A DNA stretch of 64,000 bases from Paracoccus xiamenensis (GTDB taxonomy: Bacteria > Pseudomonadota > Alphaproteobacteria > Rhodobacterales > Rhodobacteraceae): NCBI RefSeq assembly GCF_011308835.1, contig NZ_JAAOHY010000009.1:1-64000 (forward strand), in the 5' to 3' direction. Position 1 is the first letter of the stretch. Each line of letters begins with the position of its first letter. Of this stretch, positions 1-7,550 are shown in pieces. A program made the position numbers and the translations under genes. Under the pieces are notes generated by a model. The model did no database searches, was not told where the DNA came from, and was given only the letters and a program-made list of their open reading frames with translations.

Positions 1-2
1 GC

Positions 3-92
3 AAACTCGATGGCCAGAACCGTCTGCCGGAGATCATCCAGGGGGTTGAGTTCCGCGACGGCCTCCGCCAACTTCAAGTCGCCGCCTGATCA
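3..92 (+). pseudogene. C-terminal end of a transposase, probably IS256 (Mutator) family; 5' part lies outside the window
   Basis: The third frame from base 3 reads KLDGQNRLPEIIQGV and ends in a TGA at about base 90. The Leu-Asp-Gly-x-Asn-x-Leu-Pro-x-x-Ile-x-Gly-Val pattern followed by Phe-x-Asp-Gly resembles the last residues of IS256/Mutator transposases as I remember them. Only about 29 residues are visible, so the family call is tentative and I cannot tell whether the element is intact to the left. Confidence 0.4.
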
Positions 93-267
93 AGCGTCAC
101 CAACTTTCGCCCATATCTCATGGGTATGGCGGGATTTGTAGTGGTCGCTAGAACACTCGAACCTCAGGCCCCCACACGCCCTGCGGATTGAAGCCGCCCA
201 ATCTGCGCACATCCCGCGAACGAGTTCGCGCGGCCGTTCCGGCTTCACAGCTTTCGTCGAACATAAT

Positions 268-512
268 GCCTGACAGCATTTGCCGATCGAGTGTCAGCTC
301 CGCCACGATCCGCTTCAATCGTGCGTTCTCATCGTCAAGCGCATTCAGTCGACGCATTTCATCCGACAGCAGGCCGCATACTTCTGCTGCCAGACAAAGT
401 GGGTCGATTGTCCAATCCCGGCCTACCGGCAGATCTCGGCAACCGGCGCGCCTTCTTCGCCCTGCTTCAAAGTGAGCGCCTTTTGCGCCTCAATGAGCTT
501 GGATGCCTTCAT
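268..512 (-). pseudogene. Decayed IS3-family orfA (HTH transposase subunit) with stop codon and frameshift
   Basis: Reading the minus strand from an ATG at 512 gives MKASKLIEAQKALTLKQGEE and then PVAEICR, the classic N-terminal HTH of IS3/IS407-type OrfA. The next codon is TAG. The reading continues AGIGQSTHFVWQQKY, then needs a frame change to reach MRRLNALDDENARLKRIVAE followed by LTLDRQML, the OrfA leucine-zipper end. Homology stops near 268, and no OrfB (DDE catalytic) part follows. The copy is inactive: one nonsense codon, at least one frameshift and no orfB. It marks the left border of the low-G+C island at 610-5838. Confidence 0.8.
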
Positions 513-609
513 CCTTCTCAGCGTCCTTCCCAGCCCGGGAAAATCTAGCCGAAAACTCCGGCTTCAGATAATCGAGTTTTCAGCGAGCAGGGCATTGCAG
601 GCCACACTC

Positions 610-2523
610 TCAATCGTTCGTCCACTCGATGATACGCGTTATTCTTTCAGGTGTGATCCGCGTGAATGAATTGTGGGTTGACCATGGCTCCACGATACCG
701 TGACGGCCATTGGTGTGGACGCCAACGATCACGTCGGGTTCCTCAACCGAGGTGACGGCAGACCCGGATGTCCCTCCGAAGGTGTCATTCTGATAGAAGC
801 CCTTCAGCTCCCAAAGATATGCAAGCTTATCTTCGCTGACCCATTGTCGACCGGCAGGCGCACGATCTGCCGCGTAGCCCTGTACACGGGTAGGTATGGA
901 AACCTGATCATCGGCAAGAACGCGGACACCCAGCCAGCCGGTCTTCTCGCCGATGTTACAATCCAGCTTCAACGCGCCGAGATCATAGTATCGCGCTTCC
1001 GCCTGGCTTAGCGCATCTGTCCAGCCGCTCAGAACATAGCCGCGCTTTGCGCCGCATCTTCCATATGGCGCCCTTGCAGTGTTGCGGGCGGGAATGATGC
1101 GGTAATCCACGAAGTAACTGCCGATGACGGTTCCAGAATGAATGCAATGCGCAGCAGTGAGGACGGTGTCAGGCGAAATCATCGTACCCGTGCAAAGAAG
1201 GTCTTTCCCGCCTTTGCGCTGTTTCATCGATATCTGCACAATGGCGCGCGATGGGTAGTTCGTGGGGTCCAGCACGACTTCCCGGTTATCTTCGCCAATG
1301 ACCGAAAAGGGGACGAAGAACTCGCGCTCCACGTCTTTTCCGCCCATTTCGTAGTCGGAATACTGCCCGACCGCCGCCGAAAAGATCGCGCCTTCCTTGG
1401 GCAGAAGCCGCTTGTCGGCCAATTGCTCATTTGTCCCGGTGAAAGGCGCGATTTCTAGAACCGTTGGTTCCGGAGAATCCAAAAACTCGATTACGGCTGT
1501 CTGTTCTCCGTCCCGCTCCTGCACTTGGCCCGCAAGCTCATCCCCTACCGGAAGATGACGCCACTCCATCGGGTCGAGCAGTGCCTGCTCTGTCGCGTCA
1601 TCAAGCTCTCCAGTTTCAGGCAGGCCGCGCTCACGCTGATAGGCCTTCAGCGCGTCGGCGCGGGTTTCTTGCGAAACACTTTCCGTCCCTGCGCTATCCG
1701 GCGTCAGGAACCCGCCACGGACAAGAATGCGGTCGAACAGCAACACATCTTCCGTCAACGTAGATTCGGCCAGTTCGACAGCGCTTTCGAAACCAAGTCC
1801 TTCCTTATGCTGAAAAACCCGGAGCCACGCTTTGTTGAACCATATAACCGATTGTTCAAAACCATGAGCTGCGCGGCCATTGATCAGCACGCGCACCCTC
1901 AGCCTGTCGTGGTCATCCGCAGCCGCATTGATGCTATGTGACGTCCAATATGCGATCGCGGCCTCCAGTCCTCCGGGAACGCGGCGCGCCAGCTCCGGTT
2001 GGTTTTCAAGTGGCAAGCTGATTTCGCGGCCACGCTCGCGAAAGTTCGCCCGCCCTGTCAGTTGGATATAGCCCGAACCGCGATATTCCCATCCGTCGTT
2101 TGTGTGCTGGCCACGGTTTCCGAGCATGTTGCCATAAACCCAATTTGCCACCTCTTGCGGCTTTCCAGCGATTTCACGCGCTTTTGCCTCGGATACACGT
2201 GCGCGGGAGAAGACGCGCATGAGAGCATCGAATGAATAATTCATGTTTTCATCAAGTCGCGTCAGCCCGTCGGTTTCCGTCAGCACCTGTGCCAGGAAAT
2301 GGGCCATGCGCAGCCTTGTGTTTATTCCCGCTTCTTCAAGAAGGTCTTCGCCTTCGATGAGCGCTTGAACGAACTCATCCTTGGCATTGGGGGAAATGAC
2401 CTTGACGTCCTCGAAAGTGATCAGCTTTTCCTGAGCGTTTGCCATCGGCGCAATGACGATAAGCGCGAGAAGGCACGAAACAAGCCGGCCGAAAAGCCCT
2501 TTGACTACCGCGGCGATGCTCAT
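610..2523 (-). CDS. Exported three-domain protein: GH19 chitinase/lysozyme-like + peptidoglycan-binding + trypsin-like serine protease
   Basis: 637 residues. A Sec signal peptide covers about residues 1-30 (hydrophobic LLALIVIAPMANA, cleavage near Ala30). Residues about 45-250 match the GH19 lytic fold of phage-type endolysins: AHFLAQVLTET with Glu83 at the catalytic position, ENMNYS, and YRGSGYIQLTGRANF. Residues about 285-317 look like a PG_binding_1 repeat (ALKAYQRERGLPETG). Residues about 380-637 form a V8/trypsin-like protease with TAAHC (His459), YYDLGAL (Asp514) and GGTSGSAV (Ser586), so the triad is complete. A GGAG lies seven bases before the ATG. It is the last gene of the exported-protein island. 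Acting on murein or chitin outside the cytoplasm is inferred from domains only. I do not know this domain order as a described family. Confidence 0.85.
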   Translation of the reverse strand: MSIAAVVKGLFGRLVSCLLALIVIAPMANAQEKLITFEDVKVISPNAKDEFVQALIEGEDLLEEAGINTRLRMAHFLAQVLTETDGLTRLDENMNYSFDALMRVFSRARVSEAKAREIAGKPQEVANWVYGNMLGNRGQHTNDGWEYRGSGYIQLTGRANFRERGREISLPLENQPELARRVPGGLEAAIAYWTSHSINAAADDHDRLRVRVLINGRAAHGFEQSVIWFNKAWLRVFQHKEGLGFESAVELAESTLTEDVLLFDRILVRGGFLTPDSAGTESVSQETRADALKAYQRERGLPETGELDDATEQALLDPMEWRHLPVGDELAGQVQERDGEQTAVIEFLDSPEPTVLEIAPFTGTNEQLADKRLLPKEGAIFSAAVGQYSDYEMGGKDVEREFFVPFSVIGEDNREVVLDPTNYPSRAIVQISMKQRKGGKDLLCTGTMISPDTVLTAAHCIHSGTVIGSYFVDYRIIPARNTARAPYGRCGAKRGYVLSGWTDALSQAEARYYDLGALKLDCNIGEKTGWLGVRVLADDQVSIPTRVQGYAADRAPAGRQWVSEDKLAYLWELKGFYQNDTFGGTSGSAVTSVEEPDVIVGVHTNGRHGIVEPWSTHNSFTRITPERITRIIEWTND

Positions 2524-2576
2524 CTGACGACTCCTTACTCTCAGTTTGTCTCGTTGGCTTCATGCGCCCGCAACAA

Positions 2577-3389
2577 TCATTCGGGTATCGACTGGATTCG
2601 AAACAGAGCGTCGATCAGGTTATCGTTCTGCCGGCTTGGAATGTGCTTCGCGACAAGCTCTTTCGCGCGACCATCACGAAATAAACCCGCAAGCGCCTTA
2701 TCGACCTCGCGGCGCAGTGAATGGTTGTCCTTATGAAATGCGATCGCATAGGGCTCATAGGTCAGACCGCGCACGCTGATAACGTGGCTCTCGACAAGGT
2801 CCGGGTGATCCGTGAGCATCGCGTTCAGGATGTCGCGATCCGCGATATATCCGTCGATCCCGCCGGAAAGCAGCGCCTCTACTGCGCTTTCATGGCTCTT
2901 GAATGGGGCGGTTTCTACCTTCATCTGCTGGTCGCTCAGAATTCCCCCGGCGGCAATGCTCTTATGGGCGGTGGTTTCGATCAGATAGCCGACGTTCAGC
3001 GGTGGTGCGTCTAAAGGTATTCCGCTCATCAAGCGTCGCGGAAAAAGAAGCGCGGTATCTGTGACAAAGGTAATCAGTGAGAATTCGTATTTGTCGCGCC
3101 TGTCCATGTTGACGGTTGTCGCCTCGCACAACATCGCGCATTTCCGGTTATCTAGCGCGCCGAAACGTGTCTCTACTGTCACGGGAACGATCTCTGGCTC
3201 GCTGATGCCCATTATGTCAGAGATCATCTTGCACAGATCGACGCTGTAGCCGGTGAACTCGCCGCCCTCGATTTGCGAAGAGAACGGCGAGGCGTCTTCA
3301 CGAAAGCAGATCGAAAGGTTTTCGGCCGCCAAAGCTCCCGGAAGAACCAGACCCAGAATGACAGTCGCAGTTCTCAGCATGACGGACAT
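2577..3389 (-). CDS. Periplasmic amino-acid-type solute-binding protein (SBP_bac_3 family)
   Basis: 270 residues from the ATG at 3389, chosen because it opens with a good signal peptide (MSVMLRTATVILGLVLPGAL, then AAE). A longer in-frame start at 3506 would put 39 poorly coding residues before the signal. The mature part shows the family 3 pattern: FREDASPFSS, GGEFTGYSVDLCKMI, a Cys-rich VDRR-type stretch (NRKCAMLCEATTVNMDRRD), and a C-terminal lobe ending in AKELVAKHIPS. Known members bind polar amino acids for ABC import or act as ligand sensors. No permease or ATPase gene is nearby, so a stand-alone sensing or scavenging role within the protease island is more likely. The first codons overlap the end of the Cys-rich ORF 3374-3595. 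Confidence 0.8.
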   Translation of the reverse strand: MSVMLRTATVILGLVLPGALAAENLSICFREDASPFSSQIEGGEFTGYSVDLCKMISDIMGISEPEIVPVTVETRFGALDNRKCAMLCEATTVNMDRRDKYEFSLITFVTDTALLFPRRLMSGIPLDAPPLNVGYLIETTAHKSIAAGGILSDQQMKVETAPFKSHESAVEALLSGGIDGYIADRDILNAMLTDHPDLVESHVISVRGLTYEPYAIAFHKDNHSLRREVDKALAGLFRDGRAKELVAKHIPSRQNDNLIDALFRIQSIPE

Positions 3390-3595
3390 CCGGGGATGGC
3401 TCTGCAATTGATCGCCCAGTTGCAGCAAGATCCGCAGCAGCACCATCTTTGTTCGGGTATTCCGGGCTGAGTTGGCGCAAACTGGGCGATACGGTCTGGT
3501 TGGCACGGCTGCTTATCTGCGAGCTCTGGAACAGAGGTGGCAACGGTGAACGCGGATAAGGTGGTGTAGATGAAGAGTTCAGCGACTAGGGTCAT
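3374..3595 (-). CDS. Small exported or membrane-anchored cysteine-rich peptide (73 residues), translationally coupled
   Basis: The ATG at 3595 overlaps the stop of the upstream protease gene in an ATGA, the usual sign of translational coupling. The end overlaps the start of the solute-binding protein gene by 16 bases. Residues 1-20 are hydrophobic (AELFIYTTLSAFTVATS) and could be a signal peptide or anchor. The C-terminal third carries eight cysteines, including WCCCGSCCNW, NCR and CPSC. I recognise no family. Overlap at both ends and a leader-like N-terminus favour a real gene, but with this length and no homology evidence a chance frame is possible. If expressed, disulfide-bonded or metal-binding chemistry outside the cytoplasm is plausible. 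Confidence 0.5.
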   Translation of the reverse strand: MTLVAELFIYTTLSAFTVATSVPELADKQPCQPDRIAQFAPTQPGIPEQRWCCCGSCCNWAINCRAIPGCPSC

Positions 3596-5838
3596 GACAA
3601 GCAGGTTCCTGTACTGTTAGGCTGATCGGTCAGCAGGCGCACGTCGGTAAAGAACAGAATTGCCAGAATAAGATGGGCAAAGTGCTTTGCCGTGACCTGT
3701 GGCTCAACGCCCAGTCGTGATGTGCTGTATCGGGTGATATTCACGTCTTCCAGCAGGTAATTTTCCAAAGTCGAACGCCATGCGTAGTATTCCGGGTAAT
3801 CACAAATCCGCTCTATGAAACCGTAGTTGAGATGGCTTCGCCCTTCGAAGGATCGGTTCTCGAAAAATTCAAGATATGTATTTTCTATGGCGGTTGCATC
3901 AAGCGAGATCGGCTGTTCGAAAACAGGGTAGAGATGAATCCGTATTTCGCGTGGGCGCACCGGTGTCCCGTTCTCACAATTTATCCGTAGCTCGACGTTT
4001 TGAAACAGCGGGGCATTCGCCAGCGCGTTACTGTTCGAGAATCCACGTGCCGGCCGGTATATTCTGAAATGATAGGTCGATTCACGATCGTCGGCCCAGT
4101 GAAGCCGCTGGGTTTCATTGATGAGACCACCGACACCTATAGTTGCGTCGACTGCCGAGGGCAGGCCAAGAGGCTCATACAGAGCTTGGTCGCCGCAGTC
4201 TATTTTCGCCACGATAGGCTGACTTGGCCGTTCAAGAATGCTTATGGCGCGCACAAGATTTTCGTTTATGTCCGGCTCGATCGTTGCCCACCAGAGCTGT
4301 GAAAACAGCTCTTTCGCCAGGTCGTAGGTAACAACTTTCATGGGGCGTGGTGTCACAAAGTCAACTTCAGCGTCTGGCGGAGGTGTCGTGCAAAAGCTGT
4401 AGTCGACCGGCACCTCGTATTCGGAATTGTTATGCTTCATCCTTGTGTCAAAACGCCGAAACGGCTTATACAGCTGTGCCTGCATCGGGATACATGCAGG
4501 ATCGTCTGCCAGTGACTTCGGGGCGCGCTCAACAAAGGTGGTGGGCAAAAAATTTGTCTGCTCGGAAAATCTGTCGACGATTTTGCGGTTCTCTACGAAG
4601 GTGAGATATTCAGCATAGGCTGCCTCCAGCGCTTCCACATCTGACGTTCTCAGATAGGACGCCCATGGGGTCAGGAATGGCCAATCGGCGACATTGTTGT
4701 TGTAGGGCGGAAGGTTCTCACCCGGATTGCAGTCGGCCGGGTCTTCTGGCCCGCAGAGCTTCAAGGCAAAGGTACCCTCCGGAAAAATATATCCAACGTC
4801 TTCAGTAACCGGTGCGACCGCCTCTGTATCAATCAGGACAAGCAGCCCATATTCGGCCTGAAAGATCGTCCAGGTTTTTTGTTCGCCGGAAACGTCCGCG
4901 ATCTCAATGTCGCGCATCGGTCGAAGCAAAAGGCCCATCGGGAAATAGTGGCTTTTGCGAAGAGTCCCTTCGCTGCAATCAATCCAACGCGCAGGACCGG
5001 TGGTGATCGTTACCCAATACTCGGCAGTGCGCGCCAGCTCATTTCTTGGCTCTGTCGCTGCTGTGCTGGACAATCCCGGCACCTTGTCGGGATATTTCGA
5101 CAGTACCGCCTCACGCAGAAGTTGGCTGCAAACGCCTTTTCCCTGAAGTTGCTCAGACAGAAGTGACAGTTCATGTTGGCGGGCATCCACCTCGGGATTG
5201 CCGCGATACTCGATAACTTTGTCGTAGAACTCATCCGCCGCAAGAACCGCCCATCGCGCAGGAAGACCCAAGCCATCGCTCTCCCCCCTTGAGACTATTC
5301 CGACCAGCACACCATCGGACACGACCGGGCCGCCACTCATCCCGACTGTCGTTAAGGCGCTGGCGCTCACTAGGCCCAAACCATCAATCTCGATGCTCTC
5401 AATTGTCCCGTACCGTCGCTCAAGCAGGTTCTGTTGTGCGGGAAACCCTGCAGCGACTACATTTTTCTGAAGGTAGTCGCTGATGGACTTCGCGACCGCC
5501 ATATTCTGAAAATTATCGTTTTCGCTATCGGAGAACTTCAGAATGGCAAAATCGCGGTAGTCAGAGAGATAGCGCAAGTTGAGATCTCGCTGCGGGGGTT
5601 CGTCGGCACGGCCTATAAGGCCTTTGCAAGTGCTGCCCTCCAGCACGACATGCTTGGCTGTCAGAACGTAGCCTTCATCCGAAAAGATTACGCCGCTTCC
5701 CTTGCTTGTGGTGTTCGATTCGTCAACGCATTCTATATACACAACTACGCTGTCGCTAATCCCCTGCGCGGTTAATTCAACCGCAGGAAATAATACCAAA
5801 AAAGCCGTCAGGGCAGCACTTGAAAAGTAGCACCACAT
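3592..5838 (-). CDS. Exported DegP/S1C-like serine protease with large C-terminal region of unknown function
   Basis: 748 residues with a signal peptide (about residues 1-25, AALTAFLVLFPAVELTAQG). Residues about 28-210 are a trypsin-like domain: GSGVIFSDEGYVLTAKHVV (His63), YRDFAIL (Asp96) and TTVGMSGGPVVSDG (Ser168), so the triad is intact. Residues about 215-725 match nothing I recognise. This part is rich in aromatic residues with scattered cysteines and no PDZ signature, and it ends in a hydrophobic stretch (AHLILAILFF, about 712-724) that could anchor the protein. A CAGGA lies just before the ATG. It is the first gene of the four-gene exported island, and its stop is coupled to the Cys-rich peptide. 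G+C is low: bases 4561-4620 hold 28 G or C of 60 by hand count. Confidence 0.8.
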   Translation of the reverse strand: MWCYFSSAALTAFLVLFPAVELTAQGISDSVVVYIECVDESNTTSKGSGVIFSDEGYVLTAKHVVLEGSTCKGLIGRADEPPQRDLNLRYLSDYRDFAILKFSDSENDNFQNMAVAKSISDYLQKNVVAAGFPAQQNLLERRYGTIESIEIDGLGLVSASALTTVGMSGGPVVSDGVLVGIVSRGESDGLGLPARWAVLAADEFYDKVIEYRGNPEVDARQHELSLLSEQLQGKGVCSQLLREAVLSKYPDKVPGLSSTAATEPRNELARTAEYWVTITTGPARWIDCSEGTLRKSHYFPMGLLLRPMRDIEIADVSGEQKTWTIFQAEYGLLVLIDTEAVAPVTEDVGYIFPEGTFALKLCGPEDPADCNPGENLPPYNNNVADWPFLTPWASYLRTSDVEALEAAYAEYLTFVENRKIVDRFSEQTNFLPTTFVERAPKSLADDPACIPMQAQLYKPFRRFDTRMKHNNSEYEVPVDYSFCTTPPPDAEVDFVTPRPMKVVTYDLAKELFSQLWWATIEPDINENLVRAISILERPSQPIVAKIDCGDQALYEPLGLPSAVDATIGVGGLINETQRLHWADDRESTYHFRIYRPARGFSNSNALANAPLFQNVELRINCENGTPVRPREIRIHLYPVFEQPISLDATAIENTYLEFFENRSFEGRSHLNYGFIERICDYPEYYAWRSTLENYLLEDVNITRYSTSRLGVEPQVTAKHFAHLILAILFFTDVRLLTDQPNSTGTCLS

Positions 5839-5999
5839 AATCCTGTTTCCTGATTTGATAACACGATTAGGTTACCACATTATGGCTTCAAAAACTAGGC
5901 GCTGTTGGCGAGAGGAATTGAATGAAGCCGCTATCGCGGAATTTGGTTTGTGCTGTTTGGGGATTGGTGCACTGTCTGCGAGGATTGGGGATCTTTACA

Positions 6000-6150
6000 C
6001 CCGATCCGGCGGCGCAGGTCATAGCGGCCCTTGCGCATGTTGCGCCACCAATAGCCGTTATTGACCAGATGCCGCCCCCGCAGCACGAACAGCGCGGTGC
6101 CCGCGATCTCATGCGTCAGGTTGCCCAGCCACCAATAGGCAAGCGCCAGC
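6000..6150 (-). pseudogene. Truncated DUF4405-type membrane/cytochrome-like fragment
   Basis: The minus frame downstream of the flavodoxin gene reads LALAYWWLGNLTHEIAGTAL and then RGRHLVNNGYWWRN and RKGRYDLRRRIG. That is the helix-with-histidine plus NGRWW-(N/G)-RKGRY pattern of DUF4405 proteins, which commonly follow this type of exported flavodoxin. About 50 residues survive, with no plausible start codon of its own (the frame opens inside the flavodoxin gene), and the later membrane helices are replaced by unrelated sequence. I read it as the remnant of the natural partner gene, cut near 6000, where the low-G+C island begins. Confidence 0.5.
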
Positions 6151-6720
6151 CTAGAGGTTCTCGCCCAGCCAGGCATTCAGGCTGGCCAGATCGTCGCGTT
6201 CCTGATTGCACTCCAGCACGAAAGGCTCGGTAAATCGGGCATTCGGGGCCAGCGATTGTGCGGTCGCGACCGCATCGCCGATGCCATAGCCGCCATGGGT
6301 GATGATCGGGATCACGGTCTTGCCGGACAGGTCATGGCTTTGCAGAAAGCTGGCCGTCACGGCAGGCAGATCGCCGCCCCAGATCGGATGACACAGGAAC
6401 ACGGTGTCGTAGCCCGCGATGTCCGGCAGATCCCCGGCCAGCGGAACGTTGTTGCCTTGTTCACGCATGGCTGATGCCCAGCCGACCATCTGCTCATAGT
6501 CGGCGGGCCAGGGGTCGCGCGGGCGCAGTTCGATCAGGTCGGCATTGAAGCGGCGCGACAGCGCGCCCGCCAGAACCCGCGTATTGCCCGAGCGCGACAG
6601 ATAGACGATGACGCTGGCAGCGCCAGTTTGCGCCGCTGCGGGCTGTGCGGCCAGCTGCGCGGCAATCAGCGGCAGCAGCACTGCCTTGAAGGTATCGCGG
6701 CGGTTCAAAATTTCAGTCAC
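6151..6720 (-). CDS. Exported flavodoxin-like protein with twin-arginine-type leader
   Basis: 189 residues. The start is GTG at 6720, overlapping the stop of the SDR gene as GTGA. The leader NRRDTFKAVLLPLIAAQ fits a Tat signal (RRDTFK followed by a hydrophobic stretch, end near AAAQT). The mature part is a Flavodoxin_4-type fold: IVYLSRSGNTR is the FMN-phosphate loop, and HPIWGGDLP and THGGYGIGD are the later FMN-contacting loops. It likely carries FMN in the periplasm, passing electrons to or from the oxidoreductases encoded with it. It normally pairs with a DUF4405 protein, which is broken here. It is the last intact gene of the operon read from 9308. Confidence 0.8.
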   Translation of the reverse strand: MTEILNRRDTFKAVLLPLIAAQLAAQPAAAQTGAASVIVYLSRSGNTRVLAGALSRRFNADLIELRPRDPWPADYEQMVGWASAMREQGNNVPLAGDLPDIAGYDTVFLCHPIWGGDLPAVTASFLQSHDLSGKTVIPIITHGGYGIGDAVATAQSLAPNARFTEPFVLECNQERDDLASLNAWLGENL

Positions 6721-7541
6721 GTTTGCATCTCCTCTGGCCCATAGAAGAAATTGGCCGTGGCGCCGCCGTCGATCAGGAAATCGCTGCCGGTGATATAGCC
6801 GCCCTCTGGACCCATGATCAGCGCGGCAAGGGCCGCGACCTCGTCCGGCGTCCCGGCGCGGCCTGCGGGCATTTTCGCCAGCATATCGCGATAGAAATCG
6901 GCGCGCTCGCCGTTCAGTTCGTCATGCGCCAAGGGCGTGATGATGATGCCGGGGCTGATCGAATTGATCCTTGCGCCGCGCTTGCCCCAGCTGATCGCCT
7001 CGCTGCGGACCCGCAGAGAGTTGCAGCGCTTGGACATCTGATAGGCCAGCAATGTGTCATCGACTGCCCTGACGAAATCCAGATCCAGCAACTCCTCGGC
7101 GGGGGTCGTGGCCAGCTGTTCGTCCTGTTCCGCCGTCAGCGCGGGCATGCGATAGCCGGATTGGGATGAGATCACGATGCCCGAACCGCCCGGCGCGATC
7201 ACCTTGCCGAACTCCTCCAGCAGCATCGAGGTGCCGTAGAGGTCGACCTTCAGGATCGTCTCGACCGGCGCCTGAGAAGGCGAAACCCCCGACGCCTGAA
7301 TCAGCGCCTTCACGTCACCGATGCCAGTCGCCAGCTTGACCAGTTCCTGCACCGATTTGCGGTCGGAGACATCAACAGTCGTGGCGGTGTTTTCAAACCC
7401 CGCCAGTTCCAGCGCCTCGGCTGCGCGATCAGCATTTTCCTGCTTCAGATCGGCCAGCACCACATGGCGGCCGCTGCTGACCCGCCGGGCAATGGCCTGC
7501 CCGATCGAGCCTGCGCCGACGACGACTGTCACATCGGTCAT
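6717..7541 (-). CDS. Short-chain dehydrogenase/reductase (SDR)
   Basis: 274 residues. The N-terminal VVVGAGSIGQAIARRV is an NAD(P)-binding glycine motif, with Asp31 (VVLADLKQ) suggesting NAD preference. The substrate region has QASGVSPSQAP, Ser in SSQSGYR, and YQMSKRC, the Tyr-x-x-x-Lys catalytic pair. The C-terminal GPEGGYITGSDFLIDGG is typical of classical SDRs. Substrate unknown. It is coupled by GTGA to the exported flavodoxin gene and follows a zinc alcohol dehydrogenase gene by nine bases, so it belongs to the same operon controlled from near 9308-9403. Confidence 0.85.
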   Translation of the reverse strand: MTDVTVVVGAGSIGQAIARRVSSGRHVVLADLKQENADRAAEALELAGFENTATTVDVSDRKSVQELVKLATGIGDVKALIQASGVSPSQAPVETILKVDLYGTSMLLEEFGKVIAPGGSGIVISSQSGYRMPALTAEQDEQLATTPAEELLDLDFVRAVDDTLLAYQMSKRCNSLRVRSEAISWGKRGARINSISPGIIITPLAHDELNGERADFYRDMLAKMPAGRAGTPDEVAALAALIMGPEGGYITGSDFLIDGGATANFFYGPEEMQT

Positions 7542-7550
7542 TGTGCACCC

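Noticed and set aside
610-2523. Phage lysis cassette
   Set aside because: The GH19 domain is endolysin-like, but there is no holin, spanin or other phage gene, and the chain has a Sec signal and a protease.
3390-3506. Longer N-terminus for the binding protein (start at 3506)
   Set aside because: It would place 39 residues before a good signal peptide and overlap most of the Cys-rich peptide frame.
3374-3595. Cys-rich peptide as a RiPP or bacteriocin precursor
   Set aside because: No modifying enzyme, peptidase-transporter or double-glycine leader is nearby, so there is no support beyond Cys content.
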